DNA of 5,194 nt from Myxococcales bacterium. Its GTDB lineage: Bacteria; Myxococcota; Bradymonadia; REDH01. The position numbers were made by a program, and so were the translations under genes. The stretch lies in assembly GCA_018970625.1 (NCBI GenBank), contig JAGWVZ010000287.1, forward strand, positions 1 through 5,194, written 5' to 3'. The notes below the pieces were generated by a model. That model was not told where the DNA came from. It saw only the letters and a program-made list of their open reading frames with translations, and searched no databases. Shown piece after piece: positions 1-5,194 of this stretch. Numbering within the stretch: the first letter of the stretch is position 1; the number at the start of each line of letters is the position of its first letter.

Positions 1-75
1 TTCCTCCGTTTGTCCCACCTCCGTGGTCTTCCTCTCTTTCCCTCCTCACAGTCCTTCCTCGACCAGTACGAATGA
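1..75 (+). CDS. Possible C-terminal end of an unidentified gene (partial)
   Basis: Reading from base 1 in the first + frame gives 24 sense codons and a TGA at 73-75, ending in ...SFLDQYE. The stop lies only two bases before the stem of a strong + strand terminator, which is the usual place for the end of a transcribed gene, and this is the main reason for the call. The other two + frames are also open here, so openness alone proves nothing. The stretch is very pyrimidine-rich on this strand and too short to identify a family. It could instead be a 3' untranslated region or a non-coding transcript. The gene would be convergent with tgt. Confidence 0.35.
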   Translation, partial: FLRLSHLRGLPLFPSSQSFLDQYE

Positions 76-77
76 CG

Positions 78-113
78 ACACGGCGACCTCTCGGGGTCGC
101 CGTGTTACTTTTT
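78..113 (+). terminator. Rho-independent terminator
   Basis: A perfect 11-bp GC-rich stem pairs ACACGGCGACC (78-88) with GGTCGCCGTGT (95-105) around a six-base loop (89-94). It is followed by TTACTTTTT running to 113. The T-tract lies only on the + strand side, because on the minus strand the bases after the stem are CGTCATTCG. It therefore ends transcription arriving from the left of the window. It may also block read-through towards the antisense strand of tgt, whose stop codon is about 64 bases further right. Confidence 0.87.
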
Positions 114-176
114 GCGGCTTCATCCGCGCCCGATCCGGCGGGCTTTGACTCAGAAGACAGGGCATGCGCTGAAATA

Positions 177-1664
177 TCAGCGCCCGGTGCGCCGAGGTGG
201 TTTCGAAGCGCCACCCCCGGATCGACCGCCGCCCTGCGGAGCTGTCCCTGGTCGTCCCGACTTCGGTGGCTGCCAGGACGACGGTTTGCCTGCGCCGCCG
301 CCGCCGCTCGACCTCGGCGGGTTCGGTCCGGTTGGTTTGGTGACTGCTTTAGGCGTGTCGGCCACCGAAGCGCCCTTCGGTGCTGGTGGTTCATCGTCAT
401 CCTTGAGGCCGATCGCGGCGTCATCGCGGGTGGCCGCGTTGCTCTTCGCCCACGCGGTCTCGCGCTGCATGACCTCTTCGTCATGCGCGCGGCGCGTAGC
501 CCAGCCCACGTCAAAGCTGGCGAAAAGGCCTGGTTCAAATGGCACCCGACGGCGTTCGCGGTCGCCGGCCACGTACTCTCGCTCGAATGCGTCGCAAAAC
601 TCGGCGTAGTTGCCCACTTCCAGCGCCGCACGAATATCCTTCATGAGATCATGGTAGTACGCGACGTTGTGAAGGGTGCACATCATCGTGCCCAGAATTT
701 CATCGGACTTCAGCAGGTGGTGGATATAGGCGCGGCTGTAGTTGCGACAGGCATAGCACGAGCACTGCGGATCGATCGGGTACATGTCGTTGCGGTACGC
801 GCGGTCAGTCAGTCGAATGCGCCCGCGACGTGTAAAGCAGGTGCCCGAGCGACCGTATCGGGTCGGAATCACGCAGTCGAACATGTCCACGCCGCGCCCG
901 ACCGCGCCCACGATGTCTTCCGGCAAGCCTACGCCCATCAGGTAGCGCGGCTTGTGCACGGGCATGTAGGGCTCGGCATCGTCGATCGCCTTCATCATCA
1001 GCGAGTGGCCCTCGCCGACGCTCACACCGCCGATCGCGTACCCGGGCAGGTCACGCTTCTGTGTCTCCTCGGCCGAGCGGCGGCGAAGGCGCTCGAATAC
1101 CGACCCCTGCACGATGCCGAACAGGTACTGGTCGGTGCGCTCAATGGACGCCTTGCAGCGATCCAGCCATCGAAGCGTCCGCTCCATCGCGCGCTCCGCA
1201 TGCTCCTCGGTGCACGGGTACGGCGCACACTCGTCGAACGCCATCATGATGTCGGCGCCGAGCGCCTGCTGCACCTGCATCGACCATTCGGGCGTTGCAA
1301 ATATGGGTTTGGCGCCCTTCTTGAACTCAAAGAGCACGCCTTCTTCGCTTAATTCCTTCTTGGGGAGGCTAAAAACCTGAAAACCGCCTGAATCTGTGAG
1401 AATCGGCCAGGGCATCGCCATGAATTTGTGCAGGCCGCCCGCTTTCTGAACCAGCGCCTCGCCCGGCTGAATGTGCAGGTGATACGTGTTTGCCAGGCTG
1501 ATCTGGGTGCCGAGCTCCTGCAGGTCGCGCGGCATCATGCCCTTCACCGTAGCCGCTGTGCCGACCGGCATGAACACGGGTGTCTGAATCACACCGCGTG
1601 GCATGGTGATCTCGCCGCGGCGTGCGCGGCCGTCGGTGTTCAACAGCTTGTAGGTCAGGGTCAT
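177..1664 (-). CDS. tgt: tRNA-guanine(34) transglycosylase with C-terminal extension
   Basis: Tgt exchanges guanine-34 of GUN-anticodon tRNAs (Asp, Asn, His, Tyr) for preQ1, the base-exchange step of queuosine synthesis in the cytoplasm. The 495-residue protein follows bacterial Tgt from its first residues to about residue 365. Visible landmarks are D91 in ILTDSGG, D144 and C146 in FDEC (base recognition), Q186 in VQGS, GGVSVGE at 212-218, and the nucleophile D263 in DMFDC followed by PTR. Zinc ligands are C301, C303, C306 and H332. C146 together with V216 is the preQ1-type pocket; queuine-using eukaryotic enzymes carry Val and Gly there. The start at 1664 matches the family N-terminus and has GAGAG five bases upstream. 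Family members are usually about 370-385 residues. Here residues 380-495 are extra, first charged and then rich in Gly, Pro, Ser and Arg. No queA, yajC or secDF is visible; if yajC-secDF follows in this genome, it lies beyond the left edge. Confidence 0.97.
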   Translation of the reverse strand: MTLTYKLLNTDGRARRGEITMPRGVIQTPVFMPVGTAATVKGMMPRDLQELGTQISLANTYHLHIQPGEALVQKAGGLHKFMAMPWPILTDSGGFQVFSLPKKELSEEGVLFEFKKGAKPIFATPEWSMQVQQALGADIMMAFDECAPYPCTEEHAERAMERTLRWLDRCKASIERTDQYLFGIVQGSVFERLRRRSAEETQKRDLPGYAIGGVSVGEGHSLMMKAIDDAEPYMPVHKPRYLMGVGLPEDIVGAVGRGVDMFDCVIPTRYGRSGTCFTRRGRIRLTDRAYRNDMYPIDPQCSCYACRNYSRAYIHHLLKSDEILGTMMCTLHNVAYYHDLMKDIRAALEVGNYAEFCDAFEREYVAGDRERRRVPFEPGLFASFDVGWATRRAHDEEVMQRETAWAKSNAATRDDAAIGLKDDDEPPAPKGASVADTPKAVTKPTGPNPPRSSGGGGAGKPSSWQPPKSGRPGTAPQGGGRSGGGASKPPRRTGR

Positions 1665-1694
1665 GGTGGCTCTCGGTCGAAATCAGGGACGTGC

Positions 1695-1722
1695 AGCATT
1701 CCACAGACCCGGCTCCGGTCAA
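1695..1722 (-). promoter_or_regulatory. Candidate tgt promoter (weak)
   Basis: On the minus strand TTGACC (1722-1717) is a good -35 match. After a 16-base spacer comes AATGCT (1700-1695), which shares only three of six positions with TATAAT. Initiation would fall near 1688, giving a leader of about 24 bases. The -35 lies inside the 1714-1727 inverted repeat. The weak -10 keeps confidence low. Confidence 0.3.
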
Positions 1723-1727
1723 CCGGA
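1714..1727. repeat. Inverted repeat TCCGGT-CA-ACCGGA
   Basis: Two perfect 6-bp arms (1714-1719 and 1722-1727) are separated by two bases. The near-continuous dyad is typical in size of a dimeric regulator site. It covers the TTGACC hexamer that would serve as a -35 for tgt, so a bound protein could repress tgt. The function is inferred and no known operator was matched. Confidence 0.45.
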
Positions 1728-1766
1728 TTTCCACGTCGCCAGCCCATGCCGCCTGGGCATTCGGGT

Positions 1767-1786
1767 TTGACGTGCGCGAACGTCAA
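1767..1786. repeat. Inverted repeat TTGACGT-N6-ACGTCAA
   Basis: Two perfect 7-bp arms (1767-1773 and 1780-1786) flank GCGCGA, making a 20-bp dyad. It overlaps the TTGACG hexamer facing the lipoprotein gene, and by symmetry the same hexamer also faces tgt. There is no T-tract after it on either strand, so it does not look like a terminator. An operator is the simplest reading. The sequence did not match any regulator consensus I can name. Confidence 0.55.
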
Positions 1787-1795
1787 CTCTATCCG
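1767..1795 (+). promoter_or_regulatory. Candidate promoter of the lipoprotein gene (weak -10)
   Basis: TTGACG (1767-1772) matches the -35 consensus at five of six positions. After an optimal 17-base spacer comes TATCCG (1790-1795), which matches only the TAT of the -10 box. Transcription would begin near 1802, leaving about 24 bases before the ATG. The -35 is part of the 20-bp inverted repeat, which would put this promoter under control of anything binding there. Confidence 0.35.
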
Positions 1796-1825
1796 TTGCG
1801 CGCCTTCGTCTGTTTCGGTGCATGC

Positions 1826-2800
1826 ATGCGTTCCCGGATTTTCGTCACTGCCCTGCTCTGCGTGGCGTCACTGTTCGCCGGGTGCCGTTCAGGTAGTGCT
1901 GCGCCGGCTGAATCAGGCGTCGCGTCGCCCGCCCCACCAGAATCTTCGACCGTGGCAGCCGAATCCTTTGCGGTCGAACGTGTTCAGGCGCAGCAGCTGG
2001 CGTTGGAGAGCGCGCAGGTCGCGACGTGGGTGAGCCAGGCGTATGCGACCGGTTGCACGGATGCGTTCAGGGCGGCGTCCGGAGTCACGGTCTCGCTGGA
2101 TGCATGCGAACAGGCTCCGCGTTACCGCCGCCCTGCGCAGCGTGTGCTATTGATCGGTTCATCGACGATGGGCGGGGCCATCGGGGTGCCGTTGTCGCGG
2201 CTGCTCGAGGCTTCCGGCGTGCGTGTACGCAATCGTGGCGAGGCATCGACCGGGCTGGCGCGCGCCGACCACGTGGACTGGAAAGAACGGGTTGTGGATG
2301 AAATTCAGGACTTTGAGCCTGATCTGGTCATCGCGCAGATCGGCGGTAATGACTGTCAGCCAATCATTGCACCAGACCGCGACGTGCGCGCCCGACGTTC
2401 TGATCTGGCGCATTGGCATCGGGTGTATGCCGAGGTGTTGACCGAGCTGGTGCAGGCGATTCGGGGCGAACAGGTCGAGGTCATGCTGGTGGATTTACAG
2501 CCCGCTCGACGCCCTGAGTACAGCGACTGCGTGCGCGGCATCAACGCGGTGACCCGGCAGGTCGCCGCCGCGTTCCAGCTTCCGTTCTTTTCGGTGTGGG
2601 AGGTGACGGACGGTGCAGACGGCGAGTACGTGGAGCACCTGATGGTCGACGGCGAAGAGCGCAATATTCGAGCGTCGGATGGTTACCACCTGTCCACGCA
2701 TGGTGGCCGGCTGAGCAGCCGCGCGATGTATGAGGCGATGGTGCAGCAGCGGCTGGTCGCGCCGTGGTCCGAACCGTTGTTTTTGCAGGGCGCTCGCTGA
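1826..2800 (+). CDS. SGNH/GDSL-fold lipoprotein (putative esterase or acyl hydrolase)
   Basis: A 324-residue secreted protein. The start at 1826 was chosen because it gives a compact lipoprotein signal peptide: MRSR, a hydrophobic core, then the lipobox FAGC with C20 as the lipidated cysteine. The frame is open further upstream, but there it crosses the promoter region and would bury the signal. No clear Shine-Dalgarno is present. Residue 21 is Arg rather than Asp, which under the E. coli Lol rule favours the outer membrane. Residues 21-48 are an Ala/Ser/Pro-rich linker. The domain from about 104 shows the SGNH blocks: VLLIGSSTM (S113 in the nucleophile place, with Ser replacing the usual Asp), G138 and G143 after a strand, GGND at 173-176, and DGYH at 285-288 supplying Asp and His. 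Four cysteines outside the lipobox (77, 94, 177, 235) could form two disulfides. The substrate is unknown. DUF459-like or cell-wall O-acyl hydrolases are possible relatives. Confidence 0.82.
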   Translation: MRSRIFVTALLCVASLFAGCRSGSAAPAESGVASPAPPESSTVAAESFAVERVQAQQLALESAQVATWVSQAYATGCTDAFRAASGVTVSLDACEQAPRYRRPAQRVLLIGSSTMGGAIGVPLSRLLEASGVRVRNRGEASTGLARADHVDWKERVVDEIQDFEPDLVIAQIGGNDCQPIIAPDRDVRARRSDLAHWHRVYAEVLTELVQAIRGEQVEVMLVDLQPARRPEYSDCVRGINAVTRQVAAAFQLPFFSVWEVTDGADGEYVEHLMVDGEERNIRASDGYHLSTHGGRLSSRAMYEAMVQQRLVAPWSEPLFLQGAR

Positions 2801-2856
2801 ATCAGAGCGCGGCGGGTGGTGCGTGGCCGGAGCCTGAAGCCGAGGGGGTGGCCGGA
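2801..2856. other. Convergent intergenic gap without a clear terminator
   Basis: These 56 bases separate the stop codons of two convergent genes. A 6-bp stem, GCGCTC (2790-2795) with GAGCGC (2805-2810), straddles the lipoprotein stop codon, but no T-tract follows on either strand. A 9-bp direct repeat GTGGCCGGA occurs at 2823-2831 and 2848-2856, directly before the channel's stop codon. Confidence 0.5.
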
Positions 2857-5130
2857 TTATGCGGGTGGCTCTGTCTCAGCTTTGCGGGTGGCTGGGCCTG
2901 GAGGGGCTGCTGCGGTCTCTGTGCCGACTTTGGCCTCTGTCAGATCGATGACCTTTGCGCCGGCGGTCTGAAGGCTGCGCGACAGCTCGGGTGGAATGGT
3001 GCGAATATGAATATCGCGCTGCGGGTAGGGGAACGCGATGTTCTGTTCCTGAAACACCTGCCAGATGTGGAAGTTGAGCTCACCCCGTGCCTGATCGGGC
3101 GTGGAATCGGTGCCGTTGATCCAGACCAGCAGCAGAAATTCGATGCCGCTGCCCCCGAATCCGGTGAGCCAGACGCGGTGGTCACCCTGAGTCCAGCTTC
3201 CCGGGAAACGGTGGGCGGCTTCGAGCAGCGCGTTGCGCACGTCGTGAACGTCAGTCCCGTACGCGACAGTCACCGGCACGTGCATGCGATAGTGGGGATC
3301 GCTGTGAGTGTAGTTGGTGATGGTGTTGCTGATGAGCCGATTGGTGGGGACGAGCAGCTCTTCGTTGTCCCGGGTGCGCACCAGCACCGCTCGGCCGCCT
3401 ACTTTTTCGACGTACCCGAAGGTGTTCTCGATGGCGATGAGGTCGCCCTTCTGAATGGCACCGCCGAAGAGCAGGATGAAGCCACTGATGGTGTTTCGTG
3501 CGATATCCTGCATGCCGAAGCCGATGCCGATACCCAGGGCTCCCGAGAAAACGGTGAGGGCCGACAGGTCGACTCCGATGATGATGAGTGCCCCGCCGAT
3601 GGCGACGACGACGATGAAGTAGTGAATGGCCGAGTTGATGGCGTATCCGGCGCCAACGTCCATGTCGACGCGGGGGTAGGCGATCTTTTCGAGCAGGATG
3701 CGGAGCATGCGTGAGACGATGACCGCGACAGCGATGAAGAGCCCGCCGCGAACGACACCGAGGAGGGTGATGGCCCGGTCCCCGACGGTGACGCCGATGC
3801 TGTCGAGCACGGCGAGCAGAGGGCCCCAGAGTCCCAGCAATCGGAGCACCGCCGCGATGAAGCTGCCGTAGATGAGGAGTCGGGCGAGCCCGTCGAGCGA
3901 TTCAAGGATGGTGGCGACGACGGGATTGGAAGGTTTGCGGTCGCCGCGCGCGTAGAGGTCAAATGAGCGTTGGGCCAGCACCAGCAATACAGCCAGCAGA
4001 ATGATGCCGTACATGCGGCTGAGCAGGGTGGTAGCCGCCCGTTCAAACCCCGCCGTCCAGAGTCCAAGCAGGAGTACCGAGCCGAACAACACCCAGGTCA
4101 GGTAGCGCTGAAAAGCGATACGGAACTTCTGGTATCTGGCCGTACCATCGGTCGGCAACAGCAGCAGAATGGGACGTTGAAGCGCGAAAAGCTGCAACGA
4201 CAGCAGGGTCATGGAGGCGCGAATCAGGGTTCGCAGCAGGTCGGCAACATCGTGTCGATAGGCGAGCGACTGAAGGAGCATTTGCGTAATCAACAGAACG
4301 ATGGTCACGCGGAGTGAGCGTCGCAGGACTCCCATGATGCGCGTGGCCGCCTCTCGGGGCACCGGGAAGTGAGCACCGCCAAGCGCTTCATCGATCACCC
4401 CGCGTCCGAGCCGGTACATGATGAACATGAGTAAGGCCTGAGAGAGCGCCATGGACCACGGCACGTAGTCGAACAGACCCTGAACGAAGAAGCTGACCAG
4501 CCAGGCGAGCAGCGGTACCGACACGGCTCCCGTGAGCCTCAGGAGCGACCCGCGCAACGCGCGCAAGTGCGGCGACATGCGAACAATCGTTACTTTTCTG
4601 GCCGTGTCTCGAAAGGTTCGGCGTGCGTGCACGTCGGCAACGACGCCGGCCACAAAGAGAAGCAGGAACAAGGAGTAGCGCCACGCCTGGCCCCAGGTTT
4701 CGTTGAACGGCCTGGAGGCGATGTCGGCAAGCCATGTCAGGAGTGTTTCTCCCAGAATGGCGATGTCCAGGGCGAGGGCGCTGAAGGTCTCCCTGCCAAA
4801 TCCAAATTCGCGGTGTTCAAAGAAAGGTGTCTTGGCGATGTGCGTGTCGACATCGAATGAGAACTCGGGGAGAACCTGCACAACTTCGGGAAGCGATGGC
4901 TGGTCTGAGGCACGTTGGTTCGAAGGCAGCGCCTCGGGTTTGGTGGGGTCTTCGGCAGGCTCACCGGAACTGGCAGGGGACTGATCAGCACCCGGGTGCG
5001 ATGGTTGGACGGGGCGCAGTGAGGAGGGGTCCAGCTGCAGTATCTGTGGCGGCTGTTCCTGCGCGAGCAGCAGGGCGGGTGATGTGCCCAGCGCGATCAG
5101 AATGGCCAGAAGTGCCGGCAACCACCGCAT
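2857..5130 (-). CDS. Large MscS-family mechanosensitive channel
   Basis: A 757-residue inner-membrane channel of the MscS superfamily, which opens under membrane tension to release solutes after osmotic downshock. From the ATG at 5130: a signal peptide at 1-24 with cleavage near LLLA-Q; a Pro/Ser/Glu-rich, probably disordered periplasmic stretch at 25-90; then about ten hydrophobic segments, roughly at 117-135, 150-167, 197-220, 224-243, 270-290, 301-325, 343-362, 370-388, 413-440 and 454-477. These are followed by the pre-pore helix 501-520 and the pore helix 523-556, with Gly-rich GALGIGIGFGMQDIARN. The soluble beta and alpha/beta domains follow and close with FPYPQRDIHI (700-709). A Pro/Ala/Glu-rich tail ends the protein. 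The size and extra helices resemble MscM/MscK/YbdG-like members rather than the 286-residue MscS. In-frame starts also exist at 5172 (ATG) and 5190 (TTG); none has a good ribosome site, and 5130 was chosen for the signal peptide. Confidence 0.93.
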   Translation of the reverse strand: MRWLPALLAILIALGTSPALLLAQEQPPQILQLDPSSLRPVQPSHPGADQSPASSGEPAEDPTKPEALPSNQRASDQPSLPEVVQVLPEFSFDVDTHIAKTPFFEHREFGFGRETFSALALDIAILGETLLTWLADIASRPFNETWGQAWRYSLFLLLFVAGVVADVHARRTFRDTARKVTIVRMSPHLRALRGSLLRLTGAVSVPLLAWLVSFFVQGLFDYVPWSMALSQALLMFIMYRLGRGVIDEALGGAHFPVPREAATRIMGVLRRSLRVTIVLLITQMLLQSLAYRHDVADLLRTLIRASMTLLSLQLFALQRPILLLLPTDGTARYQKFRIAFQRYLTWVLFGSVLLLGLWTAGFERAATTLLSRMYGIILLAVLLVLAQRSFDLYARGDRKPSNPVVATILESLDGLARLLIYGSFIAAVLRLLGLWGPLLAVLDSIGVTVGDRAITLLGVVRGGLFIAVAVIVSRMLRILLEKIAYPRVDMDVGAGYAINSAIHYFIVVVAIGGALIIIGVDLSALTVFSGALGIGIGFGMQDIARNTISGFILLFGGAIQKGDLIAIENTFGYVEKVGGRAVLVRTRDNEELLVPTNRLISNTITNYTHSDPHYRMHVPVTVAYGTDVHDVRNALLEAAHRFPGSWTQGDHRVWLTGFGGSGIEFLLLVWINGTDSTPDQARGELNFHIWQVFQEQNIAFPYPQRDIHIRTIPPELSRSLQTAGAKVIDLTEAKVGTETAAAPPGPATRKAETEPPA

Positions 5131-5194
5131 GAGGTGAGTGTCCGGCGGTCGAACCTTGTAAGGAGTCTGCATGTGCGACACCGGCGGCAACGGG

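Larger units (their letters stand above)
1665..1825. promoter_or_regulatory. Divergent intergenic region between tgt and the lipoprotein gene
   Basis: These 161 bases separate two divergently transcribed genes and must hold both promoters unless one is transcribed from further away. No convincing short gene is seen. The region contains two perfect inverted repeats (1714-1727 and 1767-1786) and weak sigma-70-like hexamer pairs facing each way. No riboswitch-like structure, such as a preQ1 aptamer upstream of tgt, was recognised. Confidence 0.6.

Noticed and set aside
301..320. GCC/GGC triplet run as a microsatellite
   Set aside because: It is simply the four-glycine run of the Tgt tail in coding frame and too short to call a repeat array.
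72..1352. A 426-codon open + frame antisense to tgt
   Set aside because: It lies opposite the strongly conserved tgt core, begins inside the terminator region, and its translation is Arg/Ala/His-rich with no recognisable motif. Long antisense frames are expected opposite GC-rich coding DNA.
1622..1825. Upstream extension of the lipoprotein reading frame to 1622
   Set aside because: It would overlap the start of tgt and run through both inverted repeats, and it would place a clear lipoprotein signal peptide about 68 residues inside the protein.
1665..1825. Possible preQ1 riboswitch upstream of tgt
   Set aside because: The inferred leader is only about 24 bases and shows no aptamer-like pseudoknot elements.
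2764..3714. A 316-codon open + frame over the end of the lipoprotein gene and the channel gene
   Set aside because: It is antisense to the conserved pore and C-terminal domains of the channel. Its acidic, repetitive translation (with a DDDECPADGDDDDE stretch) is a shadow of the real frame and has no ribosome site.
3399..4067. A Ser-rich 222-codon minus frame within the channel gene
   Set aside because: It is a frame-shifted shadow of the MscS coding frame on the same strand. Its Ser-rich, low-complexity translation shows no domain.

Overview
The window reads as a GC-rich, Gram-negative bacterial chromosome segment with three full-length protein genes, one intrinsic terminator at the left edge and little else. 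Gram-negative is inferred from a lipoprotein with a signal-peptidase-II lipobox and from a large MscS-type channel with its own signal peptide. The tRNA-guanine transglycosylase loosely resembles deltaproteobacterial or myxobacterial versions from memory, but the taxon cannot be fixed without a search. No mobile element, CRISPR array, rRNA, tRNA or phage gene was seen.

Layout from left to right. Bases 1-75 may be the last 24 codons of a + strand gene entering from outside the window, and a strong Rho-independent terminator follows at once (78-113). The tgt gene runs on the minus strand (1664 to 177). It has a complete catalytic core and about 115 extra C-terminal residues that end in a basic Gly/Pro/Ser/Arg-rich tail. 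A 161-bp divergent intergenic region follows (1665-1825). It holds two perfect inverted repeats, each covering a TTGAC-type hexamer that could be a -35 box, one facing each gene. On the + strand, 1826-2800 encodes an SGNH/GDSL-fold lipoprotein. After a 56-bp convergent gap, a 757-residue MscS-superfamily channel is encoded on the minus strand (5130 to 2857).

The genes do not form an evident pathway. Tgt makes a tRNA anticodon modification in the cytoplasm, the SGNH protein is predicted to be lipid-anchored in the periplasm, and the channel would protect the inner membrane against osmotic downshock. The last two are both envelope proteins but are convergent, so co-transcription is excluded. 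The window looks like housekeeping chromosome. The points worth a second look are the Tgt tail, the paired palindromes between tgt and the lipoprotein gene, the atypical SGNH nucleophile motif and the non-standard sequence just after the channel's pore helix. I see no convincing new multi-gene system here.
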